Shown: positions 24,634-32,639 of the stretch, one piece after another | Numbering within the stretch: the stretch's first letter is position 1 | How the letters are laid out: each line of letters starts with the position of its first letter | From: Bacteroidota bacterium | GTDB taxonomy: Bacteria; Bacteroidota; Bacteroidia; Cytophagales; Cyclobacteriaceae | DNA: 32,639 nucleotides | Assembly: GCA_027592755.1 (NCBI GenBank) | Contig: JAQCLE010000034.1 | Location: forward strand, 1-32,639 | Direction: 5' to 3' | Program-made: the position numbers and the translations under genes | Notes under the pieces: model-generated | Databases searched by the model: none | Seen by the model: only the letters and a program-made list of their open reading frames with translations | Told to the model about the DNA's origin: nothing

Positions 24634-26001
24634 TTACTTCAAGATTTCCCGGATCGCTTTCATCAATACGCCTTCGACTTGTGGAGAAACTCTGGAAGCA
24701 CGTTCACTGGTTTCATATCCTCCCTGCGAATAGGCAATTTCGGTGCCTATGTATCCGGCGCCGTATTCCTCATAGGCAGCAGTACACACTTCCTCGCCTG
24801 GTCGGAGTTCCTGTGCCGCAATTTGGTATTCAATAAATAATTCTCCAGGTAAATTCAGTAGCCATACCTTATCCAGGTGCAATACAGAAACATTGGCTTT
24901 TTTCCCTGCCTTTGTATGTAATAGCCAGGCCAGGTGTTTTGCTGCAATAAACTTCGCATCGCTGGAGCTATCTGAAGATAATATAGCCTTGAGGTCATCC
25001 TCAACCAAATGTTCTCCCATAGGAAGGAGAACCTCAATACTTTTCCATTCCAAATTCTCACTGCTCAGAGGAGTTTTCTGCGTGTTCTCCCAGGCTTTTT
25101 TCATAGCCAACTCCATTCTATTGGCTAAAATTGGGCGCATTTCAACCGAACCATCATTGTATTTTCCGGCTGCGACATTGCCACTGGCACCATTCAAATG
25201 AATATGGGGCAGACCTTCCAAAGTCTTTTGTCTTGCCTCTCTGGCAATGCCAACAAACTCTGAGGTAACATCACCTTCTCCATAATAACTTTGTGGATGG
25301 GTTGCATAATAGGTGAGCACGGCAATAGGGTTGTCACCATCCCAAAAACTAACTGATTTCAACCAGGGGTCGATTAGGCCTTCGGGTGCAGCAATGGCCA
25401 GGGAATCTGTCGATTTGCTCCACCGAATGATGGCAACTTTACCGTCATCGCCAAGAATGCGGCGGTTCGAAGCTACTTTTTCGACTTTCGCTTTACCAAA
25501 GCCTAAATGGGTCACAGGTTTAGCTGATTCCAAAGAAGCACTAACCGCATTAGCAACATTTTGAATCACTTTATTCAAGAACGGAATATCATACCGGGTG
25601 CCTCCCAGACCATATTCTTCCAGGATTCCAGCAGTTGTAAAGTCACCCCGAACACCATCATGCTGATGAAGCGCATGAACAGAAACGCGGTTTGGGGTAG
25701 TGTTGGCTGCGATGGCTATATTTTCTTTCCACTTTTCCAACCCTTCGTTAGCAATTCCCAGCCAGTCGACGACACATATTACAATCGGCTTTTCATCGGA
25801 AAGAATCACAATACCCCGGGCGCTGAGGGAATCCAGAATTTGCCGGGCAGGTGCGTAGGCTACCGGGCTGCCGATAGGAGGGGTTGCATTAACCCTGAAT
25901 GTTGAGATGCGAATTGGTTCAGGGCTTTCTTCACAGGAAAAAAACAGAAAAAGACCAATGATTGAAACAATACTTATGGATTGAAATGGTTTTTTAATCA
26001 T
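24634..26001 (-). CDS. neutral/alkaline ceramidase-like lipoprotein
   Basis: Envelope lipoprotein of 455 aa related to the N-terminal domain of neutral ceramidases, zinc amidases that cut N-acyl bonds. Start ATG 26001 gives a lipoprotein signal (VSIIGLFLFFSC). Zinc-site motifs are all recognisable: ALHQHDG (family HTHSG), YATHPQSYY (family second His), NLPGELFIEY (Glu) and GYIGTEIAYSQGGYE (Tyr), plus the active-site stretch NGASGNVAAG. It lacks the C-terminal immunoglobulin-like domain of full ceramidases. It lies in the dehydrogenase operon with 17-base gaps on both sides. The substrate may be a different N-acyl or cyclic amide rather than ceramide. Confidence 0.85.
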   Translation of the reverse strand: MIKKPFQSISIVSIIGLFLFFSCEESPEPIRISTFRVNATPPIGSPVAYAPARQILDSLSARGIVILSDEKPIVICVVDWLGIANEGLEKWKENIAIAANTTPNRVSVHALHQHDGVRGDFTTAGILEEYGLGGTRYDIPFLNKVIQNVANAVSASLESAKPVTHLGFGKAKVEKVASNRRILGDDGKVAIIRWSKSTDSLAIAAPEGLIDPWLKSVSFWDGDNPIAVLTYYATHPQSYYGEGDVTSEFVGIAREARQKTLEGLPHIHLNGASGNVAAGKYNDGSVEMRPILANRMELAMKKAWENTQKTPLSSENLEWKSIEVLLPMGEHLVEDDLKAILSSDSSSDAKFIAAKHLAWLLHTKAGKKANVSVLHLDKVWLLNLPGELFIEYQIAAQELRPGEEVCTAAYEEYGAGYIGTEIAYSQGGYETSERASRVSPQVEGVLMKAIREILK

Positions 26002-26018
26002 CTGTATTGGATTAAGGT

Positions 26019-26372
26019 TTATACTTGAGGAGCCCAATAGGTACAATATCCGGTAGGATAAATGGGCCCTTTAATTAATGTGCATCCCCCGCATTCTTTA
26101 CCTTCCGACGGTGGGAGCCATAAGTTGCAATTGTCACATTGTTCTTCGGAAAGAAGAGTTAGTTTTACGTAGCCCAGGCCTTCTCTTGTTTTTAGATCTG
26201 TTTCTTCCAATCCACTCAAGTCTTCGCAGGCATTAGTTACGGGTTCTTTTTGCTGCTGCTGGGTCGCCTCTTTTGTGCCACAGGCCGCTAACAGCGTACT
26301 TCCAAAAACCCCGGTCAAAATCGAGATATTGCGTTGAATGAATTGACGACGAGAAGGACGCGGATACTTCAT
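26019..26372 (-). CDS. high-potential iron-sulfur protein (HiPIP) with Tat-lipoprotein signal
   Basis: Small electron carrier with one 4Fe-4S cluster, 117 aa. The last 40 residues carry the HiPIP cysteine pattern: C79-x2-C82, C97 in GGCTLIKG and C110 in GYCTYWAP. C94 is extra. The N-terminus SRRQFIQRNISILTG is a twin-arginine signal and LLAAC (C31) a lipobox, so a folded, cluster-loaded protein is exported and anchored by lipid. It follows the beta-propeller dehydrogenase gene by 42 bases and precedes the ceramidase-like gene by 17, so it is part of the operon. Likely accepts electrons from the cytochrome c-bearing dehydrogenase. Confidence 0.88.
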   Translation of the reverse strand: MKYPRPSRRQFIQRNISILTGVFGSTLLAACGTKEATQQQQKEPVTNACEDLSGLEETDLKTREGLGYVKLTLLSEEQCDNCNLWLPPSEGKECGGCTLIKGPIYPTGYCTYWAPQV

Positions 26373-26414
26373 AGGGTAGGAATCAAAAAGGTATCAGTTA
26401 CAGAATTCTCCATT

Positions 26415-28532
26415 TTAATTCAAAGCATCCCTCAATCCCTTAATGGCATCCATTAAAAGGGGTGAGCCATCGCCTTCTATCTTCTGCAATGCATCCTCAA
26501 TACCAGGCATGGATTTGTTTTCAGATTTTCCGAGTCCTTTGGTTAGCCCTGTAATACATGCAACTATCCAACTCTTTTCATCGGTTTTATCAGCATCAGC
26601 CATCATCTTGAGCAAAAGTGCTGCCTCACCTTCCTTGTTGCGGGCTCCAGTGATGTATGAGAATTGTTCCAAAAATCTTTGTTTTTCCGGGGAGGGATTA
26701 CTAAAAAATGAACCCTTCTTAACCAGTTGCTTTAGTAGCGCCATGGAGGAGCCAGCTTCTGAACTTAATGTAGCCATTTGAAACCAGGTATCCTGCCCAT
26801 TCTTTTCAACGATTCCTGTGAGGGCTGAAATCACTTCGTCATTGTTATATTCTCCCAAACTGAGCGTTGCCTGAAAAGCAACTGCAATGTCTTGATCATT
26901 GACCAATTCCAAAAGTTGTGGAAGACAATCAGGGTACTGTTCTGATAAAATGGCTCCGTGTTTACGCACACCCGGATGAAGATCTGTCATCGCTTGTTTT
27001 ACGATGTCACCGTTCAATGCATCTAAGCCTTCCAGTGCGTAAAATGCATGTAACCTGCTTCGGGGGTCTTCATGGTTGATGAACATCTTTTTAAGCGAGG
27101 GAACGACCGTTGTGTCGTGCCTTTCCAACAATAGGCGCTGGGCATGGAGACGCCACCAACGATTGGGGTGGGTGAGATATGCTATTAACGCTTCTGTTGT
27201 TTCCGTCTTCATGTTAGGTAATGCTTTCTTCACTGTCGAAGTCTTTTCAGGAAAAATGCGGTAAATGCGTCCATATTCACTGCCATTGTAAAAATCCATA
27301 TCGGCTTTTAGGTCTTCGGTAATGGATAGAGGGGTTTCTATATGCTGCCTGTAGTAGTCAATTATGTACAGATTGCCGTCTGGGCCAATGGTAAAATTGG
27401 TAGGGCGAAACCATGGATCAGTAGAGGAGAGGAACTCCCGATCTTTTTCCGAAGCCTCCCGACTGGCCACGAATGTAGGGCTATTGCTGAGTGGGCTGAG
27501 GACATCGCGGTGTACCAGGTTCCCGGCAACATCGCCAGTAAAGATATTTCCATAAAACTCTTTAGGAAAGGCATCACCTCCATAAAATGTTCCACCGGAA
27601 GCTCCAGTAAAGTGGTCTTCTGCGTATTCAGTCCTATCCAGGTTTTCATCATCAAATTGCTTTTGTCGTCTCTCAGTTCTTACTGCCCGCCAGTAGGGTG
27701 GTGGGGTGTCCTGAAACATTTCCAGGTCATGATCAGAGATATTCCATGCTACTCGAGTAGAAGGCAGGTACGGATGTCTGTGCGTATAGCGCCAAGGGAT
27801 GACCACCTGGCGCATGTGTAGTGTATTTTGGGTGATAAACCGGTTTCCCCAGTCATCAAGTGTTTGACCAAATTGGGCACCGCCAGCTTCTACTTCAAAC
27901 ATTCCTCGATCCAGGCGGAACCTGAAATCGCCGTTGCGCATATCCAAAGCCGGTGCTGTTGAGTCTAGCCAGAAGGTTACTGTACCGGCCTGGCCATTGT
28001 TTGAAGCATAAATCCAGTTGTCGATGCCAAATCGAAGGTTCGTGATTTGAGCTTCAGAGTTGTTTTCAAAAAAACCATGAAACAATGTTTCTTTAATATC
28101 GGCCCGGTTATCGTTGTTGGTATCTTTTAGATAAAGAATATCAGGAGCGCTTGTCACCAGCAGGCCACCTTTCCAGGGGAGTACGCTGGTAGCTTCTATG
28201 AGCCTGTCTGCAAAAACAGTGGTGCTATCTATTTTGCCGTCACCATTGGTGTCGAAAAGCATCCGGATTCGACCAGACTCTTTTCCCGGTTCAGGTTTGT
28301 ACGGGTAATCGAACATTTCCACCACATAGATATTTCCACTTTCATCAAAGATCATCTCTACCGGATCCAGGATATTGGGCTCTGAGGCATACAATTCAAT
28401 TTTAAAGCCTTCTCTCAGTTGAAAGTGCTGCAGGGCTTCATCTGTGGTTAGGGAGTCGGCATAACGCCGTTCTGAGCATGAAACACTCAGGAGCGAGAAA
28501 GTCATTAACCAGTATGAGATGTATCTATTCAT
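26415..28532 (-). CDS. membrane-bound-dehydrogenase-type beta-propeller lipoprotein with HEAT repeats, no heme motif
   Basis: Lipoprotein of 705 aa (signal peptide with lipobox SVSC). Residues about 35-440 form a glucose/sorbosone dehydrogenase-like propeller: EPNILDPVEMIFDESGNIYV, a calcium-type DTNGDGKIDS and DTNNDNRADI, FGIDNWIYASNNG, and FTIGPDGNLYIIDYYRQHIE. From about 470 to the end lie HEAT-like helical repeats. This is the putative membrane-bound dehydrogenase group common in Planctomycetes and Bacteroidota. Family members often end in a cytochrome c domain; here no CxxCH occurs, so electrons must go elsewhere. It is downstream of the sugar dehydrogenase by 59 bases and is probably co-transcribed with it. 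Substrate unknown. Confidence 0.83.
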   Translation of the reverse strand: MNRYISYWLMTFSLLSVSCSERRYADSLTTDEALQHFQLREGFKIELYASEPNILDPVEMIFDESGNIYVVEMFDYPYKPEPGKESGRIRMLFDTNGDGKIDSTTVFADRLIEATSVLPWKGGLLVTSAPDILYLKDTNNDNRADIKETLFHGFFENNSEAQITNLRFGIDNWIYASNNGQAGTVTFWLDSTAPALDMRNGDFRFRLDRGMFEVEAGGAQFGQTLDDWGNRFITQNTLHMRQVVIPWRYTHRHPYLPSTRVAWNISDHDLEMFQDTPPPYWRAVRTERRQKQFDDENLDRTEYAEDHFTGASGGTFYGGDAFPKEFYGNIFTGDVAGNLVHRDVLSPLSNSPTFVASREASEKDREFLSSTDPWFRPTNFTIGPDGNLYIIDYYRQHIETPLSITEDLKADMDFYNGSEYGRIYRIFPEKTSTVKKALPNMKTETTEALIAYLTHPNRWWRLHAQRLLLERHDTTVVPSLKKMFINHEDPRSRLHAFYALEGLDALNGDIVKQAMTDLHPGVRKHGAILSEQYPDCLPQLLELVNDQDIAVAFQATLSLGEYNNDEVISALTGIVEKNGQDTWFQMATLSSEAGSSMALLKQLVKKGSFFSNPSPEKQRFLEQFSYITGARNKEGEAALLLKMMADADKTDEKSWIVACITGLTKGLGKSENKSMPGIEDALQKIEGDGSPLLMDAIKGLRDALN

Positions 28533-28591
28533 AAGTATGTGAAAATCATCAGTATAATATCAATTTTAATCAATAGTCCCGGCTTATCATT

Positions 28592-31276
28592 TCAATCCGT
28601 GTAATTCAAAAAGACATAATCCGGATTTGCAATTTTCAGTTCCTTATCTTCCTGGTTCCTGAAAATAAAGTACAATTTATCCCTACCTGTCGCGGCTTTC
28701 AGTTTGATTTCATGAGATTTGGTGCCCCGTTCTGTTTCGAGATAAGGGGCTATTACATAAGAGGACAAAAGTGAACCATCAAGAGTAGCTCTCTTTACTT
28801 CAATAGTTCCATTGTATTGAAATCCGCTGTCGTAAAGTACACGCATCGAAACTGAGTTTAAACCATCGAAGAGTACGTTTTCAAACATAAAATATCGTCC
28901 ATCTGTGATATTCCCGAGCACAGTTGTGCCAGCTACATTCCTGCTACTCATTTCTGGATTCATATCGTCAGCATTTTCGGCCTGCAGCACCGGAGCCTTT
29001 AGCATAATTTGTTCCTGTGTTGTGATTGCATCAACCTGATCTCCCCCTTTATCGGTATAAGTAGCAGTTAAAATATAAACACCCCCTGTATTACCGGGTT
29101 GATGCTGATCAAAAATGAGCTGACCTTTTGGTGAAAGAACCTTAGAATCATCCGCCATCGAGAAAACATATTTCACAATTTCAGTAATCTCGTTTACCGT
29201 CAGTTGAGGGTGCGCCACCATAGGTGTTTCTCCCCAAACTCCTGAACCACCATTCTTGATTTTCTCGATGAGATACTCCTGATCGCTGGCGCTATACTTA
29301 TTGGCAATTTGTTTATAAGAAGGGCCGTTTAATTTTTCATCAATGCGATGACAGGCTGCGCAATCAGAAAGTTTCATATATTCCTCACCGATATATTCGA
29401 TCACCGGTTGATGTCCCGGTTCAGCAACAATATGATCCATCCCTTCGGGAAGAAAAGACAGACTTATTGAGACGTCTGAAGCGTCGATGCCATTGCCTAT
29501 TTCACCATCCTCTTTATCTGTCACGATTACTGAATAACCAAGGGGACGTTTTCGGGTATAAAACTGATTTTCTGATTCAAAGGAAATCTCAATTTGAGGT
29601 GCTTCATTTCCAGCGCTTACGGTATAAAATGCCTCAGATGAGAGGCCTTCAGAATCTGTTGCGTTTAGTGTTACTTTATAGTTCCCAGCCCTTTCAAAAA
29701 CGTGACTTACTTTCGCTCCATCAGCAGTGGTACCATCACCAAAATCCCAATGAAAATCCATTTTTTCACCTTCAAGTTCAACGGAGGATTCGCCCGATAA
29801 ATTCACTGTTAACGGAATTCCACCAACCGGATTATCAACCTCCATCTTAGCAATAGGGGCCCTGTTGCCTGGTACATATGAAATCTTGCTTAATTGTGCA
29901 TCGAGGTTTTTGGTATTCCAGCTTTCGCCATACTCGAGTATGTACAAACTTCCATCTCCACCAAAAACCATGTCTATCGGGTTGTGAAATGCGGTATTTT
30001 CCATAAACCGTTCAGATTTGACATAATCCTGATTCTCATCGAGGGTGATCAGAAAGATCCAATCCCTAATCCAATCATAGAAAAACAGTTTATTGTCAAA
30101 GTAATCAGGGAATTTATTTTCCGAATGATCATGATCTTCGCTATAAAAAACTGGCCCGGCCATTGCATTTCTACCACCTGTACCAATCCAGGGAAATTCA
30201 ACAGACGAATCATAGGGATACCAGATAAATGAAGGCTGGGCAGGAGGTAGGTTTTGGATTCCCGTATTATTTGGTGAATTATTGACCAGGTTATTTGGGT
30301 CGAATAGCCCGAGGCTGACTTCATTTTCAAAGTCATAATCGAAATAGGGCTTGTTATTTCCCCTGGTATAAGGCCATCCCCAGTTGCCTGCTTTCTTTGC
30401 CTGGTTCAATTCATCGTGTCCTTTGGGTCCCCTGGTTGAATCATCTTTTCCGGCGTCCGGACCAACGTCACCCCAATATAAAATCCCATTTTTCTTATCC
30501 AATGATGCTCTGAAAGCATTACGTAAACCCATGACATAGATTTCAGGTCTCGTAAGCAGATCGTCATCAACAAATAAATTTCCATCTGGAATTGAATAGG
30601 TTCCATCTGCCTCGGGCTTGATGCGAAGGATTTTACCCCGCAAATCGTTGGTATTGGCACTTGATTTTTGAGCATCCCATACAGATCGTCCCGGGCTTTC
30701 GTCACTTGGAGAATATCCGTTCGACTCAAATGGATTGGTGTTGTCACCCGTTGACAGGTACAGGTTGCCTACACCATCAAACTCCAATGAACCTCCCGAA
30801 TGGCAGCATTTCCTTGTACTTGGGAATTCGAGCAAGATTTTTTCAGATTCCAAATTCAGCGTATTGTTGCTCAGGTCAAACCTGGATAGTCTTTGTTTAT
30901 AGGATCCGTTATTAGGAGTATGGAACAAGTAAACCCAGTGATTTTCTTCGAATCCAGGGTCAATGGCCATGCCTAATAACCCGTCTTCTGCCACCCACTC
31001 TACATTCAAATGAGCTACAATTATTATCGTACGAGATTTCTGGTCAAAAATTTTGATGTCACCGGCTCTTTCAATAAAAAGAATGTTACCGTTGGGTAAA
31101 TATTCCAGTTCCATTGGCTCATTAAGGTTGTAAGTAAGAATTTCTCTCACGAACCTGTTTTCCTCAGGAAGTTGAAGTGATTTTGGGTCTTGTCTTTTAC
31201 ATGCGTTCAAGAATAAAATCAATACAATGATTATTGTTTGAGTCAAATGACCATTCAAATGCAAAAGTCTTATCAT
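28592..31276 (-). CDS. PQQ-type sugar dehydrogenase lipoprotein with PKD, cytochrome c and C-terminal beta domain
   Basis: Oxidises a sugar or related alcohol in the periplasm, 894 aa. Order: lipoprotein signal (ILFLNAC); glucose/sorbosone dehydrogenase propeller at about 40-465 (EDGLLGMAIDPGFEENHWVY, HSGGSLEFDGVGNLYLSTGD, GNWGWPYTRGNN); a PKD domain at about 469-553 (HWDFGDGTTADGAKVSHVFE); cytochrome c with C639-A-A-C642-H643 and likely heme ligand M686; and a C-terminal beta domain from about 765 that resembles carbohydrate-binding family 6. The product of sugar oxidation would be a lactone. It heads a run of six tightly spaced minus-strand genes ending with the enolase paralogue. No typical promoter is visible upstream. 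Confidence 0.9.
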   Translation of the reverse strand: MIRLLHLNGHLTQTIIIVLILFLNACKRQDPKSLQLPEENRFVREILTYNLNEPMELEYLPNGNILFIERAGDIKIFDQKSRTIIIVAHLNVEWVAEDGLLGMAIDPGFEENHWVYLFHTPNNGSYKQRLSRFDLSNNTLNLESEKILLEFPSTRKCCHSGGSLEFDGVGNLYLSTGDNTNPFESNGYSPSDESPGRSVWDAQKSSANTNDLRGKILRIKPEADGTYSIPDGNLFVDDDLLTRPEIYVMGLRNAFRASLDKKNGILYWGDVGPDAGKDDSTRGPKGHDELNQAKKAGNWGWPYTRGNNKPYFDYDFENEVSLGLFDPNNLVNNSPNNTGIQNLPPAQPSFIWYPYDSSVEFPWIGTGGRNAMAGPVFYSEDHDHSENKFPDYFDNKLFFYDWIRDWIFLITLDENQDYVKSERFMENTAFHNPIDMVFGGDGSLYILEYGESWNTKNLDAQLSKISYVPGNRAPIAKMEVDNPVGGIPLTVNLSGESSVELEGEKMDFHWDFGDGTTADGAKVSHVFERAGNYKVTLNATDSEGLSSEAFYTVSAGNEAPQIEISFESENQFYTRKRPLGYSVIVTDKEDGEIGNGIDASDVSISLSFLPEGMDHIVAEPGHQPVIEYIGEEYMKLSDCAACHRIDEKLNGPSYKQIANKYSASDQEYLIEKIKNGGSGVWGETPMVAHPQLTVNEITEIVKYVFSMADDSKVLSPKGQLIFDQHQPGNTGGVYILTATYTDKGGDQVDAITTQEQIMLKAPVLQAENADDMNPEMSSRNVAGTTVLGNITDGRYFMFENVLFDGLNSVSMRVLYDSGFQYNGTIEVKRATLDGSLLSSYVIAPYLETERGTKSHEIKLKAATGRDKLYFIFRNQEDKELKIANPDYVFLNYTD

Positions 31277-31555
31277 TTAGCGTTACCTCGGATTGTGGTT
31301 TGTTTAAAAATTCCAAAGTATTGGCTTAATGGATGCTTTCCAAAAAATTATAAGTGGCTTAAACATGCGATGGGTTTAGAAAGACATCTATTCGCTAAAA
31401 CTAAATTAACATGAAGAGGGATGTAAGTTCTTAATGGAGGAGGAAATTTCCACAACACTGGCGTCCTCTTTTTCTCAGAATTCGCTAATAGTAGGCGATC
31501 AAGAAGGGAGCATCAATTTATTCTTTATCAGCTGGTATCCTTGATTTTAATAGCC

Positions 31556-31645
31556 CTAGAATATTCTTTTTCGAGAGGTAACTAATTCAAGAACACCAAC
31601 TATTAAGAGAAACCATACCGAAACTGCAATTATTATAGTAACCAT
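31556..31645 (-). CDS. 29-residue single-span membrane mini-protein, paralogue of 15367-15453
   Basis: ATG at 31645, stop TAG at 31558-31556. It opens MVTIIIAVSVWFLLIVG, continues with VLELV and closes with a basic-aromatic tail (RKRIF). Gapless alignment with the mini-protein at 15367-15453 gives about 8 identities in 28, mostly conserved F-x-L, V-L-E and the K-[KR]-x-F end. The upstream ribosome site is weaker (ctgga). It is the only open frame of note in 31277-31845. Function unknown. Confidence 0.55.
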   Translation of the reverse strand: MVTIIIAVSVWFLLIVGVLELVTSRKRIF

Positions 31646-31684
31646 GATCCAGGTTTTTGATTTTCACTAGCAGTATACGAAAAA

Positions 31685-31732
31685 TGTCAAGGCAGGAAAG
31701 CATTCTTCGACAAGTGAATTAATCTCATCGAT
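31685..31732 (-). promoter_or_regulatory. conserved element upstream of mini-protein 2
   Basis: Counterpart of the element at 15520-15567: ATCGATG, TTGTCGAA, TTTC and GAC occur in the same order and spacing, about 31 of 48 bases by eye. It lies 39 bases before the mini-gene start, against 66 in the first copy, so the part between element and gene has diverged. Confidence 0.4.
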
Positions 31733-31845
31733 CAATCGTACAATAATGGATATAAAGGTCTATTATATTATAATAAAACAGCTTGCGAAAACGGTTAAAT
31801 CCTTATGCTGATATTATAGTGAGAGACCCTGTTATCTATCGAAAA

Positions 31846-32457
31846 CTACAAAGACTTTTTCTTCTTGACCTTAGGTAAATTTGGAACAAGACTGGGGTCA
31901 TATACAAATCCAGCAGCAACCTGAATCATCGTAAAACGAATTTTTGTTGGGAAATAATTCTCGGGGTCTTCTTTCACATGACCCTTTACTCCATCGGCAT
32001 CTTTGATGACAAGGTCCATACGCCTTACGCCTTCAGACCAGATAATCGATTCATTTTCCCAGAAAGAGGTCATAGAAACGTCTATGTCGTAGACACCCTT
32101 TTCACTGTAAGGAGTAGTGCTTGTACAGCCATAGTTATTGTTTTGGCCTTTAAAGGGAATGTAGCATAGACTCCACTTCGTGGGTGCTTTACTGGGCTTC
32201 TCCAATACTTCCCAGCGAACATGAACTGTACCGTTACGAAAATCCACCGGAGAAGTCCAGTCAGTTGGACGCTCCGAATTCAACTCATCTTTTACATAGT
32301 AATGTGACGCACTGGGCTTGGAGTTATCAGCATCCTCTTTGGTGTAGTCGAAGGTAACGTCGAACAATACGAATTGATTGGTAGAACTTTGGGCCTTGCC
32401 ATTTGACCAATAAAAACATATGGATAAAATTCCAATGGCAGTTATGATCCTTTTCAT
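31846..32457 (-). CDS. secreted protein of unknown function
   Basis: Exported protein of 203 aa. I choose ATG 32457 over 32493, because MKRIITAIGILSICFYWSNG with cleavage after GKAQ makes a normal signal peptide. The mature part is beta-rich, with VLFDVTFDYTKEDADNSKPS, HYYVKDELN, NGTVHVRWEVLEKPSKAPTK and IRFTMIQVAAGF, and ends in a lysine cluster (KVKKKKSL). I recall similar conserved proteins in Planctomycetes and Bacteroidota near sugar dehydrogenases, but no function is established. Two cysteines (LCYIP and GCTS) could form a disulfide. Confidence 0.72.
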   Translation of the reverse strand: MKRIITAIGILSICFYWSNGKAQSSTNQFVLFDVTFDYTKEDADNSKPSASHYYVKDELNSERPTDWTSPVDFRNGTVHVRWEVLEKPSKAPTKWSLCYIPFKGQNNNYGCTSTTPYSEKGVYDIDVSMTSFWENESIIWSEGVRRMDLVIKDADGVKGHVKEDPENYFPTKIRFTMIQVAAGFVYDPSLVPNLPKVKKKKSL

Positions 32458-32548
32458 GGGTTTGATTTTGAACGTGTTATTTAAATTATTCATTAGAGTA
32501 ACCTGTTGTGTGAATTATATTTTGAGATGAATATAGGTTAAAAAATGA

Positions 32549-32615
32549 GTGCATCTGCTTGATAATGAGTAAATTAAGAGTGTAAAGAAACAATAAACTC
32601 ATTGAGCAAATGCAC
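32549..32615. repeat. imperfect inverted repeat upstream of the last gene
   Basis: GTGCATcTGCT..ATGAG (32549-32569) faces CTCAT..AGCAaATGCAC (32598-32615) across a 28-base loop. Arms pair in blocks of 6, 4 and 5 with small bulges. It sits about 90-160 bases upstream of the start at 32457 and may be a regulatory hairpin or operator pair. The last 24 bases of the window hold nothing else I can name. Confidence 0.35.
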
Positions 32616-32639
32616 AACATTAAAAGTAATTTCGATATA

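Noticed and set aside
26415-28532. Hidden cytochrome c domain in the propeller-HEAT protein
   Set aside because: No CxxCH occurs in the translated protein; the C-terminus is helical repeat to the end.
31440-31481. Intrinsic terminator with gaggaggaaatttcc and tcctcttttt
   Set aside because: The stem is only about 5 bp with a loop of some 25 bases, and the T-run is on the plus strand where no gene ends.

Overview
The window looks like chromosomal DNA of a Bacteroidota bacterium, probably of the Cytophagales type. The evidence is a TonB-dependent receptor with STN and carboxypeptidase-like domains, Bacteroidota-style AddA/AddB proteins, promoters of the TTG-N19-TAnnTTTG form, many short lipoprotein signals, and an intergenic inverted repeat (GTCATTTCGA...GAGAAATCT) of a kind common in this phylum. 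I see no tRNA, rRNA, CRISPR array or complete insertion sequence.

Layout. (1) 1-2658, minus: a secreted protein of unknown function and a TonB-dependent receptor that runs off the left edge. (2) 2934-9045, plus: the addA-addB recombination/repair operon. The AddA nuclease domain has lost its D-x-K catalytic pair, while AddB keeps it. (3) 9046-9866: a structured, repeat-rich intergenic region, then an antitoxin gene followed by a RelE/ParE-type toxin broken by a one-base frameshift. (4) 9901-14144: an SDR oxidoreductase, a Tat-exported alpha/beta hydrolase coupled to a sialidase broken by one in-frame TAA, and a LamG-like lipoprotein. (5) 14371-15234, minus: a rhodanese-OsmC sulfur/peroxide operon with a Crp/Fnr-like palindrome placed as for a class II activator. 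(6) 15367-17647, minus: a 28-residue membrane mini-protein, a NagX-like membrane acyltransferase and a Tat-exported metallo-hydrolase. (7) 17888-22342, plus: a five-gene operon of SDR, ROK kinase, SIS protein, short MetE-like methyltransferase and UlaG-like metallo-hydrolase. (8) 31276 down to 22339, minus: a six-gene run of PQQ sugar dehydrogenase with cytochrome c, membrane-bound-dehydrogenase-type beta-propeller protein, HiPIP, ceramidase-like lipoprotein, MtnK-like kinase and enolase paralogue. (9) 31556-32457, minus: a second membrane mini-protein that aligns with the first, and a secreted protein of unknown function.

How the genes may work together. Regions 6 to 8 read as one catabolic neighbourhood for an unidentified sugar-like compound. 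Envelope lipoproteins would oxidise and trim the substrate, passing electrons through cytochrome c and HiPIP. Lactonase-like metallo-hydrolases could open lactones. A cytoplasmic kinase and a divergent enolase would then phosphorylate and dehydrate an acid. The kinase-enolase pair in the same operon as a PQQ sugar dehydrogenase is the best candidate for an undescribed pathway; the chemistry is inference. The second candidate is the pair of mini-protein cassettes, about 16 kb apart, each with a related 48-bp upstream element.

Two genes within about 3.2 kb carry single-base lesions (toxin and sialidase). Either this strain is losing them or the consensus contains errors.
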